A DNA stretch of 64,000 nucleotides from Gallaecimonas mangrovi (GCF_003367375.1 NZ_CP031416.1:1061501-1125500); one strand, 5' to 3'; shown: positions 52,510-61,915, counted from the first letter of the stretch. Notes: generated by a model from the sequence alone, not told the origin. Program-made: numbers and translations.

Positions 52510-54405
52510 ATGAACCTTTCTCTTCGCGCTCGACTGCTGGGGATCAGCATTGTCGCCGTTTTTGTGATTGTGGTTGCACTGGTTTGGGAAACCAGTATTT
52601 CGGTCAAGGATCAGACGCTAAATGCACTGCTTAATGACGTGCAGCACTTTTCCAGTGCTTACGGCAAAGGGGTAGGGCAATGGCTTGGCGACCGTCAAAA
52701 GGTGCTGCATTCGCTGACCGAAAAGCTCGAGCAAAACCCGGACAAAAGCCCCTACGACGCTATTTCACAGGCCTTTTCTGCCGGTGGTTTTGGCGTGGCT
52801 TTTTATGGCACCGAGAAAGGCCAAATGTTTCGCCAAGACCCGCAACTGGACGAAAACAACAGCAACTACGATCCGCGTAAAAAAAGCTGGTACAAAGACG
52901 CGCTGGCGGCCGGTAAGTTAGCGGTTTCTGACCCCATCATGAGCACCACCTTAAAGCAGATGGTGATCATTATCTCCGAACCGGTACGTGTTGCAGGGGA
53001 AGTGGTGGGCGCCGTTGGCGGTAACTTGACTTTGGATCAACTGACTAGCCAAACCAAAGAGCTGCAGGTGCCCGGTAAAGGCTACGCCATTATGGTGGAC
53101 CGCGAGGGCAAAATTATTGCCCACCCCGATGACAGCCTGCAAAACAAAGCTGTGGCCGATATCAGCCCGATGTTTGAAGGCAGCCAGCTTAATAAAATGA
53201 TTCAGGACAACCGGCTGTTCGAGGGCAATATCAACGGCCAAAACAGCCTGATTTATGCCCAAGGGATCCCCAACAGCAACTGGGCGCTGATCTTTGTGAT
53301 GAACAAATCAGTGTTGATGCAGCCTTTGTATTCACTGGTGACCAAGCAAGTGGTCATTGCCTTGATACTGCTGGTGATTTTCATCGCGGTACTGGTGGCG
53401 CTCTTTAAAGTGATGTTCCGTAATTTGGAAAAAGTGGCGGTAGCGCTGGAAGATATCGCCGAAGGCGAGGGCGACCTGACTGTGCGTATTCAGGTGGACT
53501 CGAAAGACGAAATTGCCCGCCTGGCCGGTGGCTTTAACCGCTTTGTTGAGCGTATGCAGGGCATTATCAGCCGCCTGCGTGATACTGCCGTCAAGCTCAC
53601 CGCCGAGGCCGACGCCGTAGCCAACGGCGCCCATGCCAGCAGCCGCCGGGTGCAGGTGCAGCAAGACGAAGTCAACATGGTGGCCACAGCGGTAACCGAA
53701 ATGGCCTCGGCCACCCAAGAAATTGCCGGTAACGCCGAGAATACCGCCAGTGCTGCCCAAAATTCGGTGTCGTTGTCGAAAGAAGGCCAGCAGCAGGTGC
53801 AGCAAAGCCAGCACTCGATTCAAGACCTGGCCGAGGAAGTGGCACAAGCCACCGGCACCATTAATGAGCTGAATCAGCATGCCCAGCAAATCAGCACCAT
53901 TTTGGCGACCATTACCGGCATTGCCGAGCAAACCAACCTGCTGGCCCTAAACGCCGCCATTGAAGCGGCACGGGCTGGCGAGCAGGGCCGCGGCTTTGCG
54001 GTGGTGGCCGACGAAGTACGGGTGTTGTCGCAGCGCACGCATTCATCGACCGAAGAAATTCAGCAGATGATTGAAACCCTGCAGCAAACCACGGCCAAAG
54101 CCGTGAAAATTATGGAGCGCGGCCACAGCCTGGCCCATACCAGCGTTGAAGACGCTAACGCGGCCCAGCAGCGCCTGGCCCAAATCACCGATGCCATTTC
54201 CAGCATCGCCGATATGGCCACGCAAATAGCCTCGGCAGCCGAAGAGCAAACCTCGGTAACCAGTGAAATTAACCGCAATACCGAGTCTATTCGTGGTGTG
54301 GCTAACGACATGGCCGATGAAAGCGCCCAGGCAGCCAGCCAGGCCAAGGTGCTACACGAGCTGTCTCGCCAGGTTGAATCTGAAGTCAATCGCTTCCGCC
54401 TCTAA
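52510..54405 (+). CDS. Methyl-accepting chemotaxis protein with a dCache sensor
   Basis: The 631-residue chemoreceptor (ATG 52510, AAGGAAG upstream) has a membrane segment at about 7-30, a periplasmic dCache-like domain with [13 protein letters not shown] and [13 protein letters not shown], a second membrane segment near 285-310, a HAMP domain and a signalling domain with the strongly conserved [20 protein letters not shown] and [13 protein letters not shown] hairpin. It will signal through CheA/CheW. The dCache pattern is common for amino acid and organic acid sensors, but the ligand is unknown. Confidence 0.93.
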   Translation: MNLSLRARLLGISIVAVFVIVVALVWETSISVKDQTLNALLNDVQHFSSAYGKGVGQWLGDRQKVLHSLTEKLEQNPDKSPYDAISQAFSAGGFGVAFYGTEKGQMFRQDPQLDENNSNYDPRKKSWYKDALAAGKLAVSDPIMSTTLKQMVIIISEPVRVAGEVVGAVGGNLTLDQLTSQTKELQVPGKGYAIMVDREGKIIAHPDDSLQNKAVADISPMFEGSQLNKMIQDNRLFEGNINGQNSLIYAQGIPNSNWALIFVMNKSVLMQPLYSLVTKQVVIALILLVIFIAVLVALFKVMFRNLEKVAVALEDIAEGEGDLTVRIQVDSKDEIARLAGGFNRFVERMQGIISRLRDTAVKLTAEADAVANGAHASSRRVQVQQDEVNMVATAVTEMASATQEIAGNAENTASAAQNSVSLSKEGQQQVQQSQHSIQDLAEEVAQATGTINELNQHAQQISTILATITGIAEQTNLLALNAAIEAARAGEQGRGFAVVADEVRVLSQRTHSSTEEIQQMIETLQQTTAKAVKIMERGHSLAHTSVEDANAAQQRLAQITDAISSIADMATQIASAAEEQTSVTSEINRNTESIRGVANDMADESAQAASQAKVLHELSRQVESEVNRFRL

Positions 54406-54410
54406 CCGAA

Positions 54411-54438
54411 AATGCCGCCCTTGGGCGGCATTTTTTTG
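54411..54438 (+). terminator. Terminator after the chemoreceptor gene
   Basis: AATGCCGCCC pairs with GGGCGGCATT around TT and is followed by T residues. Confidence 0.92.
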
Positions 54439-54499
54439 CCTTTGGCCTGCGCCACAAATTGCGCTAACCTCGGCCACCTTCCTTGCTTGAGCATTTTCC

Positions 54500-54862
54500 A
54501 TGACCATTCACCGCATCAACCCAACCGCGCGTTGGTCTGATATCACCGTCTTTAAAGGCATTGCCCATTTTGTGGAAGTACCCGAGTGCGAGCAAACCGA
54601 TATCAACAGCCAAGTGCAAGCCATTTTCCGGCAAGCCGAGGCCTCATTGGCGCAAATTAGCAGCCATAAAGGTCGCATTTTATCGGTCACCATCTATTTA
54701 ACCGACTTTGCCCTGCTTGATGCCATGAACCGGCTTTGGGACGCTTGGTTTGATGCTGGCACCGCCCCAAGCCGGGCATGCGTTAAAGCACAATTGGCCG
54801 ACCCTCACTACCTGCTGGAAATGGCGTTTGTGGCCGCCGCTGGCGACGACTTTTCAAAGTGA
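54500..54862 (+). CDS. RidA family protein
   Basis: The 120-residue protein has the YjgF/YER057c/UK114 trimer fold pattern, ending APSRACVKAQLADPHYLLEM, with the arginine that deaminates 2-aminoacrylate in RidA. Most RidA signature positions are kept, including the final glutamate. It removes reactive enamine/imine intermediates from PLP enzymes. Its 3' end overlaps a relic of another gene on the opposite strand. Confidence 0.85.
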   Translation: MTIHRINPTARWSDITVFKGIAHFVEVPECEQTDINSQVQAIFRQAEASLAQISSHKGRILSVTIYLTDFALLDAMNRLWDAWFDAGTAPSRACVKAQLADPHYLLEMAFVAAAGDDFSK

Positions 54863-54949
54863 CCCTAAAAAGGCCAGCAATGCTTGGCGCTGTTTAGTGC
54901 TGAGGGCGGCAAAGCGGTTACGGGCGGCTAGCCTTTTACCGCCGTGCCA
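54854..54949 (-). pseudogene. C-terminal relic of a DUF1111-type di-heme oxidoreductase
   Basis: On the minus strand, 31 codons read WHGGKRLAARNRFAALSTKQ then RQALLAFLGSL and a TGA. This is the ending typical of DUF1111/thiol oxidoreductase-like di-heme proteins (a WHGGEA...RFAALS..QALLAFL pattern). Two stop codons lie directly upstream, so the rest is lost. The remaining stretch to 55165 has no coding character. Confidence 0.6.
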
Positions 54950-55165
54950 TCATCACTTGTCCTTAAGGATTGTCGGTAACAGCGCTCAGTTAAGCGACGG
55001 GTGAAAATCTTGTCGTAGCATCAAGATTTTTATTTTGTTCTTTTTTGAGATTTTTTAATTTAAAGACAGTCAGCTTGTCGTTCGTCTGCAACATCCAGAG
55101 CAAGGCGCCTGCTGGTTTGGCCGCCAGAGCGGTAAAGCAAGCGCACCTTTAGCCCGGGAGGGATT

Positions 55166-55867
55166 ATGCACCGCATTTTGTTAGTGGAAGATGACCCTGA
55201 AATTGGCCAATTAATTGCCGGCTGGTTGGGTAAACATGACATGGAGGTGGTGATAGAGCCGCGCGGTGACGAGGCGTTAGCCCGTGTAACTGAACTACAG
55301 CCTGATCTGGTGCTGCTGGACATTATGTTGCCGGGCATGGATGGCTTGTCGGTGTGCCGCGAATTGCGCGCGCAATTTACCGGCCCCATTGTGATGCTCA
55401 CTTCCCTTGATAGCGACATGAACCAAGTATTGGGGTTGGAGTTGGGCGCCAATGATTACATTTTAAAAACCACGCCCCCCAATGTGCTGTTGGCACGCAT
55501 TCGGGTGCAACTGCGCCAAACCAAACCGGCAGCGGCCATTGCGGTCATGCCAAGCCAGCGCTTGCAAATTGGCACCCTTTATATTGATTTTGTTACCCGC
55601 ACGGTACGCCTTGGCCCGCAAAGCGTGACCTTAACCACCGGCGACTTTGAGCTGCTGTGGGAGCTTGCCAGCCATGCCGGGCAAATTTTAGGGCGCGATG
55701 CGCTCTTTAAGCGGCTAAAAGGCCGCGAGTATGACGGCCTTGACCGCAGTATTGATGTGGCAGTCTCAAGGCTTCGGCAAAAGCTCGGTGACAGCGCCGA
55801 TACCCCCAGCCGCATTAAAACCGTGCGGCAAAAAGGCTATTTATTGGTACCGGATGAGTGGGGTTAA
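55166..55867 (+). CDS. rstA: Response regulator RstA-like, OmpR family
   Basis: The 233-residue regulator has a receiver domain with phosphorylated D52 (LLDIMLPG) and K101 (YILKTT), and a winged-helix output domain (about 135-230). The sequence MLTSLDSDMNQVLGLELGAN is characteristic of RstA. It precedes the sensor gene by 9 bp, and an Asr-like gene follows the sensor. RstA in E. coli responds to acid and magnesium signals via PhoPQ. Confidence 0.9.
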   Translation: MHRILLVEDDPEIGQLIAGWLGKHDMEVVIEPRGDEALARVTELQPDLVLLDIMLPGMDGLSVCRELRAQFTGPIVMLTSLDSDMNQVLGLELGANDYILKTTPPNVLLARIRVQLRQTKPAAAIAVMPSQRLQIGTLYIDFVTRTVRLGPQSVTLTTGDFELLWELASHAGQILGRDALFKRLKGREYDGLDRSIDVAVSRLRQKLGDSADTPSRIKTVRQKGYLLVPDEWG

Positions 55868-55876
55868 GGGGCCTTT

Positions 55877-57169
55877 ATGCGCCGTTTGTTTGTGCAGTTT
55901 TACTTGCTGGTGGTGGCCTGCTTTTTAATCGCCGCCTTGCTGATGGGCGGCATTTATCAGTTCACTGCCCAACGGGCTAACAACCATTATCTTGAAGGCT
56001 TGATGCAAGACTTTCTGGACCGTTTTGCCCAGCAGCTGGCGGTGGTGCCTAAAGCGCAATGGCCAGATAAAATTGCCGATTTCAGTCATCGCCTTAATCT
56101 AACCCTGCACACCGATACCTTGGGTAACCAGCCGCTTTCTAAGGGCGATATTCATTTCTTGGAAACCGGCAATATCGTCATCGTTGAAGACGACGCCACC
56201 TTTCGTGAACGCATTCCTGGCACCGACTCGGTGCTGATCATCGGCCCGGTACCTTACCTGCATTTTCAGCACGAGTTGCATTGGTTAAGTGTCGGGCTAT
56301 TGGTGCTACTTGGGTTGTCGCTGGCGGTGCCTATCTTGCTGTGGATGCGCCCGCATTGGCGGGCGTTGCAGCAGTTAGCAACCGCTGCCCAGCGCCTTGG
56401 CGCTGGCGATTTAGATGCCAGGGCGACCCTTGCACCCAAAAGTGGCCTTGCCAGCATTGGCGCTACCTTTGACCAAATGGCCCAGCAGCTTCAGGAGCTT
56501 ATTGCCGGGCGTAAACAGCTAACCGACGCCATCGCCCATGAACTGCGCACGCCGTTGGTACGGCTGCGCTATCGCTTAGCCATGTTAGAGCCACCATTGC
56601 CGGACACCGATAAGAGCAATTTTGAGCGGGATATTGATGCCCTTGAACATTTGATTGAAGAAATGCTCACCTACAGCCGGCTTAATGAGCCTGAGCTGTC
56701 GCTCAATACCCAGCAGATAGAGCTGGTGCAATGGGCCAAAGACAAGCTAAGTGACTGGCAGGCACAGGGCGGTAAACACCAGATAGCATTGCAACAGGGC
56801 CAAGATAGCTTGTATTGGTGGGGCGATCTGCGGCTACTGGATAGAGCCATGGACAATTTGGTGGGCAATGCCATCCGCTATGGCCAGCAGCAGGTGCTTA
56901 TTCGCATTGAAGGTACCGACACCGACGTTGCCTTGTCGGTGCTGGACGACGGGCCAGGGGTTGCCAGCGAACAGGCGCAAAGGATCTTTGAGCCTTTTGT
57001 GCGTTTGGATGAAAGCCGCGACCGGCGCACCGGCGGCATTGGTTTGGGCCTTGCCATAGTGCGTTCTATTGCCCAGTTACACGGCGGCCAAGTTAGCCTG
57101 GAGCCCAGTGTGAAAGGGGCGCATTTTCAGCTATTGCTGCCTGTACATTCGGATACAAACCGTCACTAA
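55877..57169 (+). CDS. rstB: Sensor histidine kinase RstB-like
   Basis: The 430-residue kinase has two membrane segments (about 8-30 and 135-157), a short periplasmic sensor, a HAMP segment, a dimerisation domain with H221 in DAIAHELRTPLVRLRYRL, and an ATPase domain with N-, G1- and G2-box patterns (VGNAIRYG, LDDGPGVA, GGIGLGLAIV). The DAIAHELRTPLVRLRYRL stretch is distinctive for RstB. It is the second gene of the operon with rstA. Confidence 0.92.
   Translation: MRRLFVQFYLLVVACFLIAALLMGGIYQFTAQRANNHYLEGLMQDFLDRFAQQLAVVPKAQWPDKIADFSHRLNLTLHTDTLGNQPLSKGDIHFLETGNIVIVEDDATFRERIPGTDSVLIIGPVPYLHFQHELHWLSVGLLVLLGLSLAVPILLWMRPHWRALQQLATAAQRLGAGDLDARATLAPKSGLASIGATFDQMAQQLQELIAGRKQLTDAIAHELRTPLVRLRYRLAMLEPPLPDTDKSNFERDIDALEHLIEEMLTYSRLNEPELSLNTQQIELVQWAKDKLSDWQAQGGKHQIALQQGQDSLYWWGDLRLLDRAMDNLVGNAIRYGQQQVLIRIEGTDTDVALSVLDDGPGVASEQAQRIFEPFVRLDESRDRRTGGIGLGLAIVRSIAQLHGGQVSLEPSVKGAHFQLLLPVHSDTNRH
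57144..57157 (+). promoter_or_regulatory. Candidate RstA box upstream of the asr-like gene
   Basis: TACATTCGGATACA matches the RstA consensus TACATNTNGTTACA at all but two defined positions. It lies within the last codons of rstB, about 98 bp before the asr start codon, so RstA probably activates the gene directly. Confidence 0.65.
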
Positions 57170-57254
57170 GACGTTACAGATGCGCTGTGAACTCTGTCCC
57201 TAGAATGGCCTCGTTGGAGCAATGGGCTCCCGTCGATTTACCGAGGCTATTACA

Positions 57255-57566
57255 ATGAAAAAACTGATTCCCCTGGGTCTGGCTGCCGTTTTTGCTCTGA
57301 ACACCGCTGCTGCTGTTGCCGCTGAAACCACCGCCCCTGCTGCTACCCCCGCGAAAACCGAAGCCGCAACCAGCAAAAAGGCAGAAAGTGCCAGCAAGAC
57401 TGAAAAGAAAACCAGCCATACCAAGCCGAAAGTGAAAAAGGTGAAAAAAGCCCACCATAAGAAAAAGGCAACTCACCACAAGAAAAAAGTGGCCCATAAA
57501 ACCACCGCCAAAAAGACCGACGCCGCAAAAAGCAGCACCGAGTCTCAAAAAACCGAACAAAAATAA
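57255..57566 (+). CDS. asr: Asr-like acid shock protein
   Basis: The 103-residue product has a signal peptide (MKKLIPLGLAAVFALNTAAA, cleavage AVAA) and a mature part made almost only of Lys, Ala, Thr and His (KKTSHTKPKVKKVKKAHHKK). This matches Asr of enterobacteria in layout and composition, a periplasmic basic protein induced by acid through RstA in E. coli. I start at ATG 57255 (GAGG upstream). It directly follows rstB and has an RstA-box-like site. Confidence 0.85.
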   Translation: MKKLIPLGLAAVFALNTAAAVAAETTAPAATPAKTEAATSKKAESASKTEKKTSHTKPKVKKVKKAHHKKKATHHKKKVAHKTTAKKTDAAKSSTESQKTEQK

Positions 57567-57581
57567 GCCGTTTGATAATTG

Positions 57582-57607
57582 AAACCCCGCAACAGCGGGG
57601 TTTTTTT
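57582..57607. terminator. Bidirectional terminator between asr and the DedA-rhodanese gene
   Basis: AAACCCCGC pairs with GCGGGGTTT around an AACA loop, with a T-run on the plus strand; the convergent gene ends within it. Confidence 0.85.
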
Positions 57608-58565
57608 ATGAGCAGGCCTCGGCGTTTAGGCTAGGTTCTTGTTCGCCAAGCCGATACTGCTGCCACGCATCCAGGCCGCCCAGTAGCGCCATGCTGCCTG
57701 ATATACCATGGTCATGCAGCTTTTTAGCCAGCAGCGCCGCTGATACTTCTTTTGGGCAGGTGCAGTAAATCACCACCCCGTTTGGGGCCTGACTTAACTC
57801 TTTGACCAAGGCGTCTATCGGATCGCTGAGCGATACCCTAAGTGCCCCCGGAATACCTTGCTCTAACGTCGGCAATTTTGAACGTACATCAATAATGACC
57901 GGCGTAAGCCCCTGCTGGCTCAAGGCATTGAGTTCTTCGGCGGTGATCCTGGGTACGTCCCTGGTGCGGCGCACCAGCAGCTGACGTTTGAGGTATTTGT
58001 ACGCTAAAAAAAGTGCCAGCGCGGCCAGTAATATAGCAAAGCCAATAGGGCCATACTGGTTGAGCTCGGCCAGGATGGAACCCACTGCATCATGAAACAC
58101 CAAGCCAATGGCTAAACCGACACTGGCCCAAATCAGCGCGCCGGTGCCGGTAAAGGCCCAAAACCGCAGCCAGGAGGTGCGGTGCATGCCGGCCATGGCG
58201 GTGAAAAGGGCGCCCGCACCCGGTAAAAAGCGCGACACCAGCAATGCCTTGGGGCCGGTACTGGCGTAAATGCCCAAACCGCTACTGATACAACTGTCTT
58301 GAGATAATGACAACTTACAGATGGTGCGCAGCAAGTTGCTGCCATAACGGCGGCCAGCAAGGTTCCAGAGGCTGTCGGCCAGCACGCAGGCAATAATGGC
58401 TAAAGCCAAGGCGGCAGGTAAGCTAATCAGTCCCTGCATGGACATGGCTCCCACCACAATTAGTAGCGGAAAAGCCGGTAATGGCAGCCCCAGTTGCTCA
58501 AGAAAAACATTGAGGAAAACCAGCAGTAATCCTTGCTGTTCAATAAGTTGCTGAATTTCGCGCAT
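57606..58565 (-). CDS. DedA membrane protein fused to a rhodanese domain
   Basis: The 319-residue protein starts at ATG 58565 (AAGGAG at 6 bp). Residues about 1-200 form a DedA/SNARE-associated membrane domain (LPLPAFPLLIVVGAMSMQG, RFLPGAGALFTAMAGM). Residues about 205-310 form a rhodanese domain with VIIDVRSKLP and a putative active loop YCTCPKEVSA. DedA proteins flip lipids or keep membrane potential; the rhodanese part may carry sulfur or only sense. This fusion is known but its function is not. Confidence 0.88.
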   Translation of the reverse strand: MREIQQLIEQQGLLLVFLNVFLEQLGLPLPAFPLLIVVGAMSMQGLISLPAALALAIIACVLADSLWNLAGRRYGSNLLRTICKLSLSQDSCISSGLGIYASTGPKALLVSRFLPGAGALFTAMAGMHRTSWLRFWAFTGTGALIWASVGLAIGLVFHDAVGSILAELNQYGPIGFAILLAALALFLAYKYLKRQLLVRRTRDVPRITAEELNALSQQGLTPVIIDVRSKLPTLEQGIPGALRVSLSDPIDALVKELSQAPNGVVIYCTCPKEVSAALLAKKLHDHGISGSMALLGGLDAWQQYRLGEQEPSLNAEACS

Positions 58566-58698
58566 GCTGGGCTCCTTGGTTAGCAGGCAGTATAACCAAG
58601 TCGGTATGGCTCTGGTTAGCGAAAGGAAGCGAATAAAGTAATCGCACAAACAAAGTAGCTGAGAGTGCGTTAGTAAAAGGGCATGGGCAAGTTAATAA

Positions 58699-58725
58699 CA
58701 CCAAACGCCGTCACGGCGTTTGGTG
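58699..58725 (-). terminator. Long perfect hairpin after the 62-aa membrane protein gene
   Basis: CACCAAACGCCG and CGGCGTTTGGTG are perfect 12-bp arms with a TCA loop. The T-run is only TTATT, so termination may be weak. Confidence 0.6.
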
Positions 58726-58736
58726 GCAATAGCGGC

Positions 58737-58925
58737 TTATGAATGCAGGGCGCTGGCCATGCCTTGATGAAAACCTTGAATAAAGGCGGTGGCGCAATCG
58801 GGGCCAATGGTACTGCCCAGCAGCAGTAAGGTGGCAACCAGCATCATATTGCGCCGCTGGCGTTTATAGCCAACGGCAAACAGCACTATGGCGGCCAAGG
58901 TTATAACGGTTAAAGCGATGGACAT
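58737..58925 (-). CDS. Small membrane protein (62 aa)
   Basis: The product (ATG 58925, AAGGAA upstream) has two short membrane segments (SIALTVITLAAIVLFAVGY and MLVATLLLLGSTIG) joined by a basic KRQRRN turn, and a polar C-terminus with one cysteine. A longer frame to 59009 has no support. The family is unknown. Confidence 0.55.
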   Translation of the reverse strand: MSIALTVITLAAIVLFAVGYKRQRRNMMLVATLLLLGSTIGPDCATAFIQGFHQGMASALHS

Positions 58926-59051
58926 AACGGTTCCTTGTATAAAAATCCTGCAATGGTTGTAAAACATCCACCCTGCGTAAACAAGTGCTAAGCCTTTATT
59001 AATCAACAAAGAATAAAGGCCGCAGCAGATTTTTGAATGAAGGTCACATCC

Positions 59052-59918
59052 CTAGTCTTGTTGGCTGGTCCAGTAAAATTCGCTCACCAGGCTGTGCTGC
59101 TCACCAGGAGCCAGGGTGACAGCGTCATCGCGAATATTGGCCGCTTCCAGGCAAAGCATGGTTTTAAAACCGTCATCGGGGAACTGGCTGAGGGCTTTGG
59201 CTTTTTCAACCCAGGGATTCCAAAGCACCAGGCTTTGGCTACCTTCGCGTTTAACGGCGATAAGGCCTTCACCGGTATCGATATGCTGCAGCGGTTTGTC
59301 GGTCAGGTATTGGCGGTCGACTTCGCCGCGAATGGCGGCTGGGCCTTCTTGCAGCAATGGGCCTTCACCAAACTCCACATAGTTACTGCCCGATAAGCCC
59401 CTGACTTGCACCTGATAAATGTCTGGTACGGCAAAGTAGCTGTGTAGTGCCTGGGTGAAAGTAAAAGTGCCGTCGCCACTGTTGGTGGTGGTTAACACCA
59501 AACGGGCTTTTTTACCCAGCACCATCACCATTGACAGCTGACTTTGATAAGGCCAATACGCCTCTGGCACCGCGTCTTGTGGCAGCGCCAGTTCAATAAT
59601 GATTTCCCCTGCGTTGTCTTCCACGTCAACCAATTGCCACTCGCTGGTGCGGGCGTAGCCATGGGCGGGGGCATCGGCTGCCGGTTTGTTGTTGCCAAAC
59701 CAGGGCCAGCAAACCGGTACTCCGCCACGAATGGCGCGGCCCCTGGCAAAGTCTTCAGTGGCGGACAACCACAACAGCGGTTTCATCTCTTTAGGCTGAA
59801 AATGCACCAGATGAGCGCCTTGCAGAAAGACACGGGCGTCACACAGGCTTGAGTGAATATCCAGATAAGCCATGTCGGCTGAGCTGCGGCGCAGCGTTAC
59901 TGAAGCAGGTAAGCTCAT
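59052..59918 (-). CDS. yeaD: D-hexose-6-phosphate mutarotase YeaD-like
   Basis: The 288-residue protein belongs to the aldose 1-epimerase superfamily, YeaD branch: AIRGGVPVCWPWFG, AHGYARTSEW with the catalytic His, and a late NPWVEKAKALSQFPDDG. It interconverts the anomers of hexose 6-phosphates, mainly glucose 6-phosphate. I start at ATG 59918, with GGAG 5 bp upstream, although another start lies at 59948. Confidence 0.88.
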   Translation of the reverse strand: MSLPASVTLRRSSADMAYLDIHSSLCDARVFLQGAHLVHFQPKEMKPLLWLSATEDFARGRAIRGGVPVCWPWFGNNKPAADAPAHGYARTSEWQLVDVEDNAGEIIIELALPQDAVPEAYWPYQSQLSMVMVLGKKARLVLTTTNSGDGTFTFTQALHSYFAVPDIYQVQVRGLSGSNYVEFGEGPLLQEGPAAIRGEVDRQYLTDKPLQHIDTGEGLIAVKREGSQSLVLWNPWVEKAKALSQFPDDGFKTMLCLEAANIRDDAVTLAPGEQHSLVSEFYWTSQQD

Positions 59919-60071
59919 CGAAACTCCGGTGAAAAAAGGCTGTTTCATTTTGCAAAGTGCAAGCGACAAGAACAAGTGTATTTGCTTAACAGATCCGATG
60001 TCGCTGACGGGTTGATAAAAATCTGTTAGCGTCCGGTAACTTAGCTTTTTTTGTTGTAGGAAATAATACGG

Positions 60072-61286
60072 GTGTCCGACCGCAACTTGTCACGCAGCGA
60101 CGTTAAAGTGCTGACCTTATCCGCCTTGGGCGGTGCCTTGGAATTTTACGACTTTATTATTTTTGTGTTTTTTGCCAAGGCGATCGGGCACCTCTTTTTC
60201 CCGGCTGACATGCCGGAATGGCTCCGGCAGATGCAAACCTTTGGCATCTTTGCTGCCGGTTATCTGGCGCGGCCTTTGGGCGGCATTGTCATGGCGCATT
60301 TTGGCGACCTGCTCGGCCGCAAGAAGATGTTCACCCTGTCTATTTTCATGATGTCGGTGCCCACCTTACTGATTGGGGCACTGCCCACCTATGATAGCTG
60401 GGGCTACTGGGCGCCATTGTTACTGGTGTTGATGCGCATTTTGCAAGGTGCCGCCGTTGGTGGTGAAGTGCCCGGCGCCTGGGTTTTTGTCTCTGAACAC
60501 GTCAAAAAACACCATATTGGCCTGGCGTGCGGCAGCTTATCCTGTGGTTTGGTCGGCGGCATTTTGTTGGGCTCGTTAATGAGCGTATTTATTAACAGCC
60601 ATTTTGCCGATGTATTGTTGGACTGGGGCTGGCGCATTCCTTTTGTGGTGGGCGGCATCTTCGGTTTGATGTCGGTTTACTTGCGCCAATATCTGCACGA
60701 AACGCCAGTGTTTGCCCAGATGCAGCAGCAAAAAGCCTTGGCCTCAGAATTGCCGGTCAAGCTGCTGTTGAAAAACCACAAGGCCGGCATTATTAGAGCC
60801 ATGGCGGTAACCTGGATTTTAACCGGTGCCATTGTGGTGGTGCTGTTGATGACCCCCACCTTTTTGCAAAATACCGTCCACCTGGGCGCGGTGGCGGTGT
60901 TTAAAGCCAATGCCGTGGCCACCTTTGCGGTGATGGTTGGGGCGGTGGTATCAGGCGGCCTTGCCGATCGCATTGGTATGGGCCGGGTGCTGGCCATTTT
61001 CAGTGCTTGGCTTGCCATTAGCTACGCCTTGATGATGTGGCTGTTGCCGCAAATGCCCGGGGCCTTGTATCCGCTTTATGCCATTGCTGGCTTTGGGGTG
61101 GGGATTGTTGGCGTGGTGCCGGTGGTGGCGGTATCGGCCTTTCCGGCGCCAGTACGTTTTACTGGACTGTCGTTTTCTTACAACCTGGCTTACGCCATCT
61201 TTGGTGGCTTTACCCCATCTTGGTATCGCTGCTGGTGGCATGGCATCCCATGGCGACGGTGGCCTATATCGCGCTATTGGGGGTAA
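60072..61286 (+). CDS. MFS metabolite:proton symporter with a C-terminal frameshift
   Basis: The protein has about 12 membrane segments with the YLARPLGGIVMAHFGDLLGR motif A and ALGGALEFYDFIIF start of the metabolite-H+ symporter group. After FGGFTP (about 61213) the frame turns to SWYRCWWHG, unlike the family. One extra C in the CCCC run at 61213-61216 restores ILVSLLVAWHPMATVAYIAL and a stop at 61324. So a one-base deletion, real or a sequencing error, truncates the last membrane segments. GTG 60072 is the likely start, though its ribosome site is at 11 bp. Confidence 0.8.
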   Translation: MSDRNLSRSDVKVLTLSALGGALEFYDFIIFVFFAKAIGHLFFPADMPEWLRQMQTFGIFAAGYLARPLGGIVMAHFGDLLGRKKMFTLSIFMMSVPTLLIGALPTYDSWGYWAPLLLVLMRILQGAAVGGEVPGAWVFVSEHVKKHHIGLACGSLSCGLVGGILLGSLMSVFINSHFADVLLDWGWRIPFVVGGIFGLMSVYLRQYLHETPVFAQMQQQKALASELPVKLLLKNHKAGIIRAMAVTWILTGAIVVVLLMTPTFLQNTVHLGAVAVFKANAVATFAVMVGAVVSGGLADRIGMGRVLAIFSAWLAISYALMMWLLPQMPGALYPLYAIAGFGVGIVGVVPVVAVSAFPAPVRFTGLSFSYNLAYAIFGGFTPSWYRCWWHGIPWRRWPISRYWG

Positions 61287-61366
61287 TGGGTGTGGTGCTG
61301 GGGCTAAGGCTGATGCGCCGTTAATCTATAGTAGAGGGGCGTTAGCGCCATTTTCGGAGGTAAGCT

Positions 61367-61795
61367 ATGCCGGTTGCCGATGTAATGACTACCCGAGTTA
61401 TCTATGTGTACATGGATACCTCACTTAATGAAATTGGCGATATTTTTGCCGAGCGCCCTTTCTACCATCTACCGGTGCTAGATGAGCAAAATGCCTTTGC
61501 TGGCTTTGTGTCATTGATTGACTACCTTGAGGCCACCAGCCCTTTTATTGGCACCCCTGCCGAGCGAAATCTCGACCGGGAGCTGTTGAAAAAACCGGCC
61601 CATCAAATGATGACCCGGCAAGTGCCAACCTTAAGCGCCGACCAAAACCTGGTGTCAGCCGCGTCTTTACTGCTGCAACATAATTTCAGTTGCCTGCCGG
61701 TGGTGGATGCAAACCGCCATCTGATTGGTGTGCTGTCATGGAAAGACATCATGCGTGCCAGTATCGAGAAGTTTGCCGGGGAAGACCCGGCTTAA
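61367..61795 (+). CDS. CBS-pair protein
   Basis: The 142-residue protein is formed by two CBS motifs (about 1-60, VADVMTTRVIYVYMDTSLNE; 78-135, MMTRQVPTLSADQNLVSAAS) with a helix between. Such stand-alone CBS pairs bind adenosyl ligands and regulate other proteins. GGAGG precedes the ATG. The gene sits between the MFS gene and mntH; a role in cation control is possible. Confidence 0.88.
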   Translation: MPVADVMTTRVIYVYMDTSLNEIGDIFAERPFYHLPVLDEQNAFAGFVSLIDYLEATSPFIGTPAERNLDRELLKKPAHQMMTRQVPTLSADQNLVSAASLLLQHNFSCLPVVDANRHLIGVLSWKDIMRASIEKFAGEDPA

Positions 61796-61900
61796 CCCTC
61801 ACTCTTGAAAGGTGTAGTGTTAACAACAAACGGCACTGGGCCATGCCTGGTGACAATATGAAAGACACAAAACCGATAGGGTTAATCGACTAACTGCAGT

Positions 61901-61915
61901 TGATAATCATTATCA
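61901..61915 (+). promoter_or_regulatory. Fur box of mntH
   Basis: TGATAATCATTATCA is a perfect 7-1-7 Fur-binding palindrome, 44 bp upstream of the mntH start codon. Confidence 0.92.

Noticed and set aside
61037-61428. Separate genes after the MFS reading frame
   Set aside because: The frame that ends at 61324 is the natural continuation of the transporter after a one-base shift; the other is an unrelated shadow.
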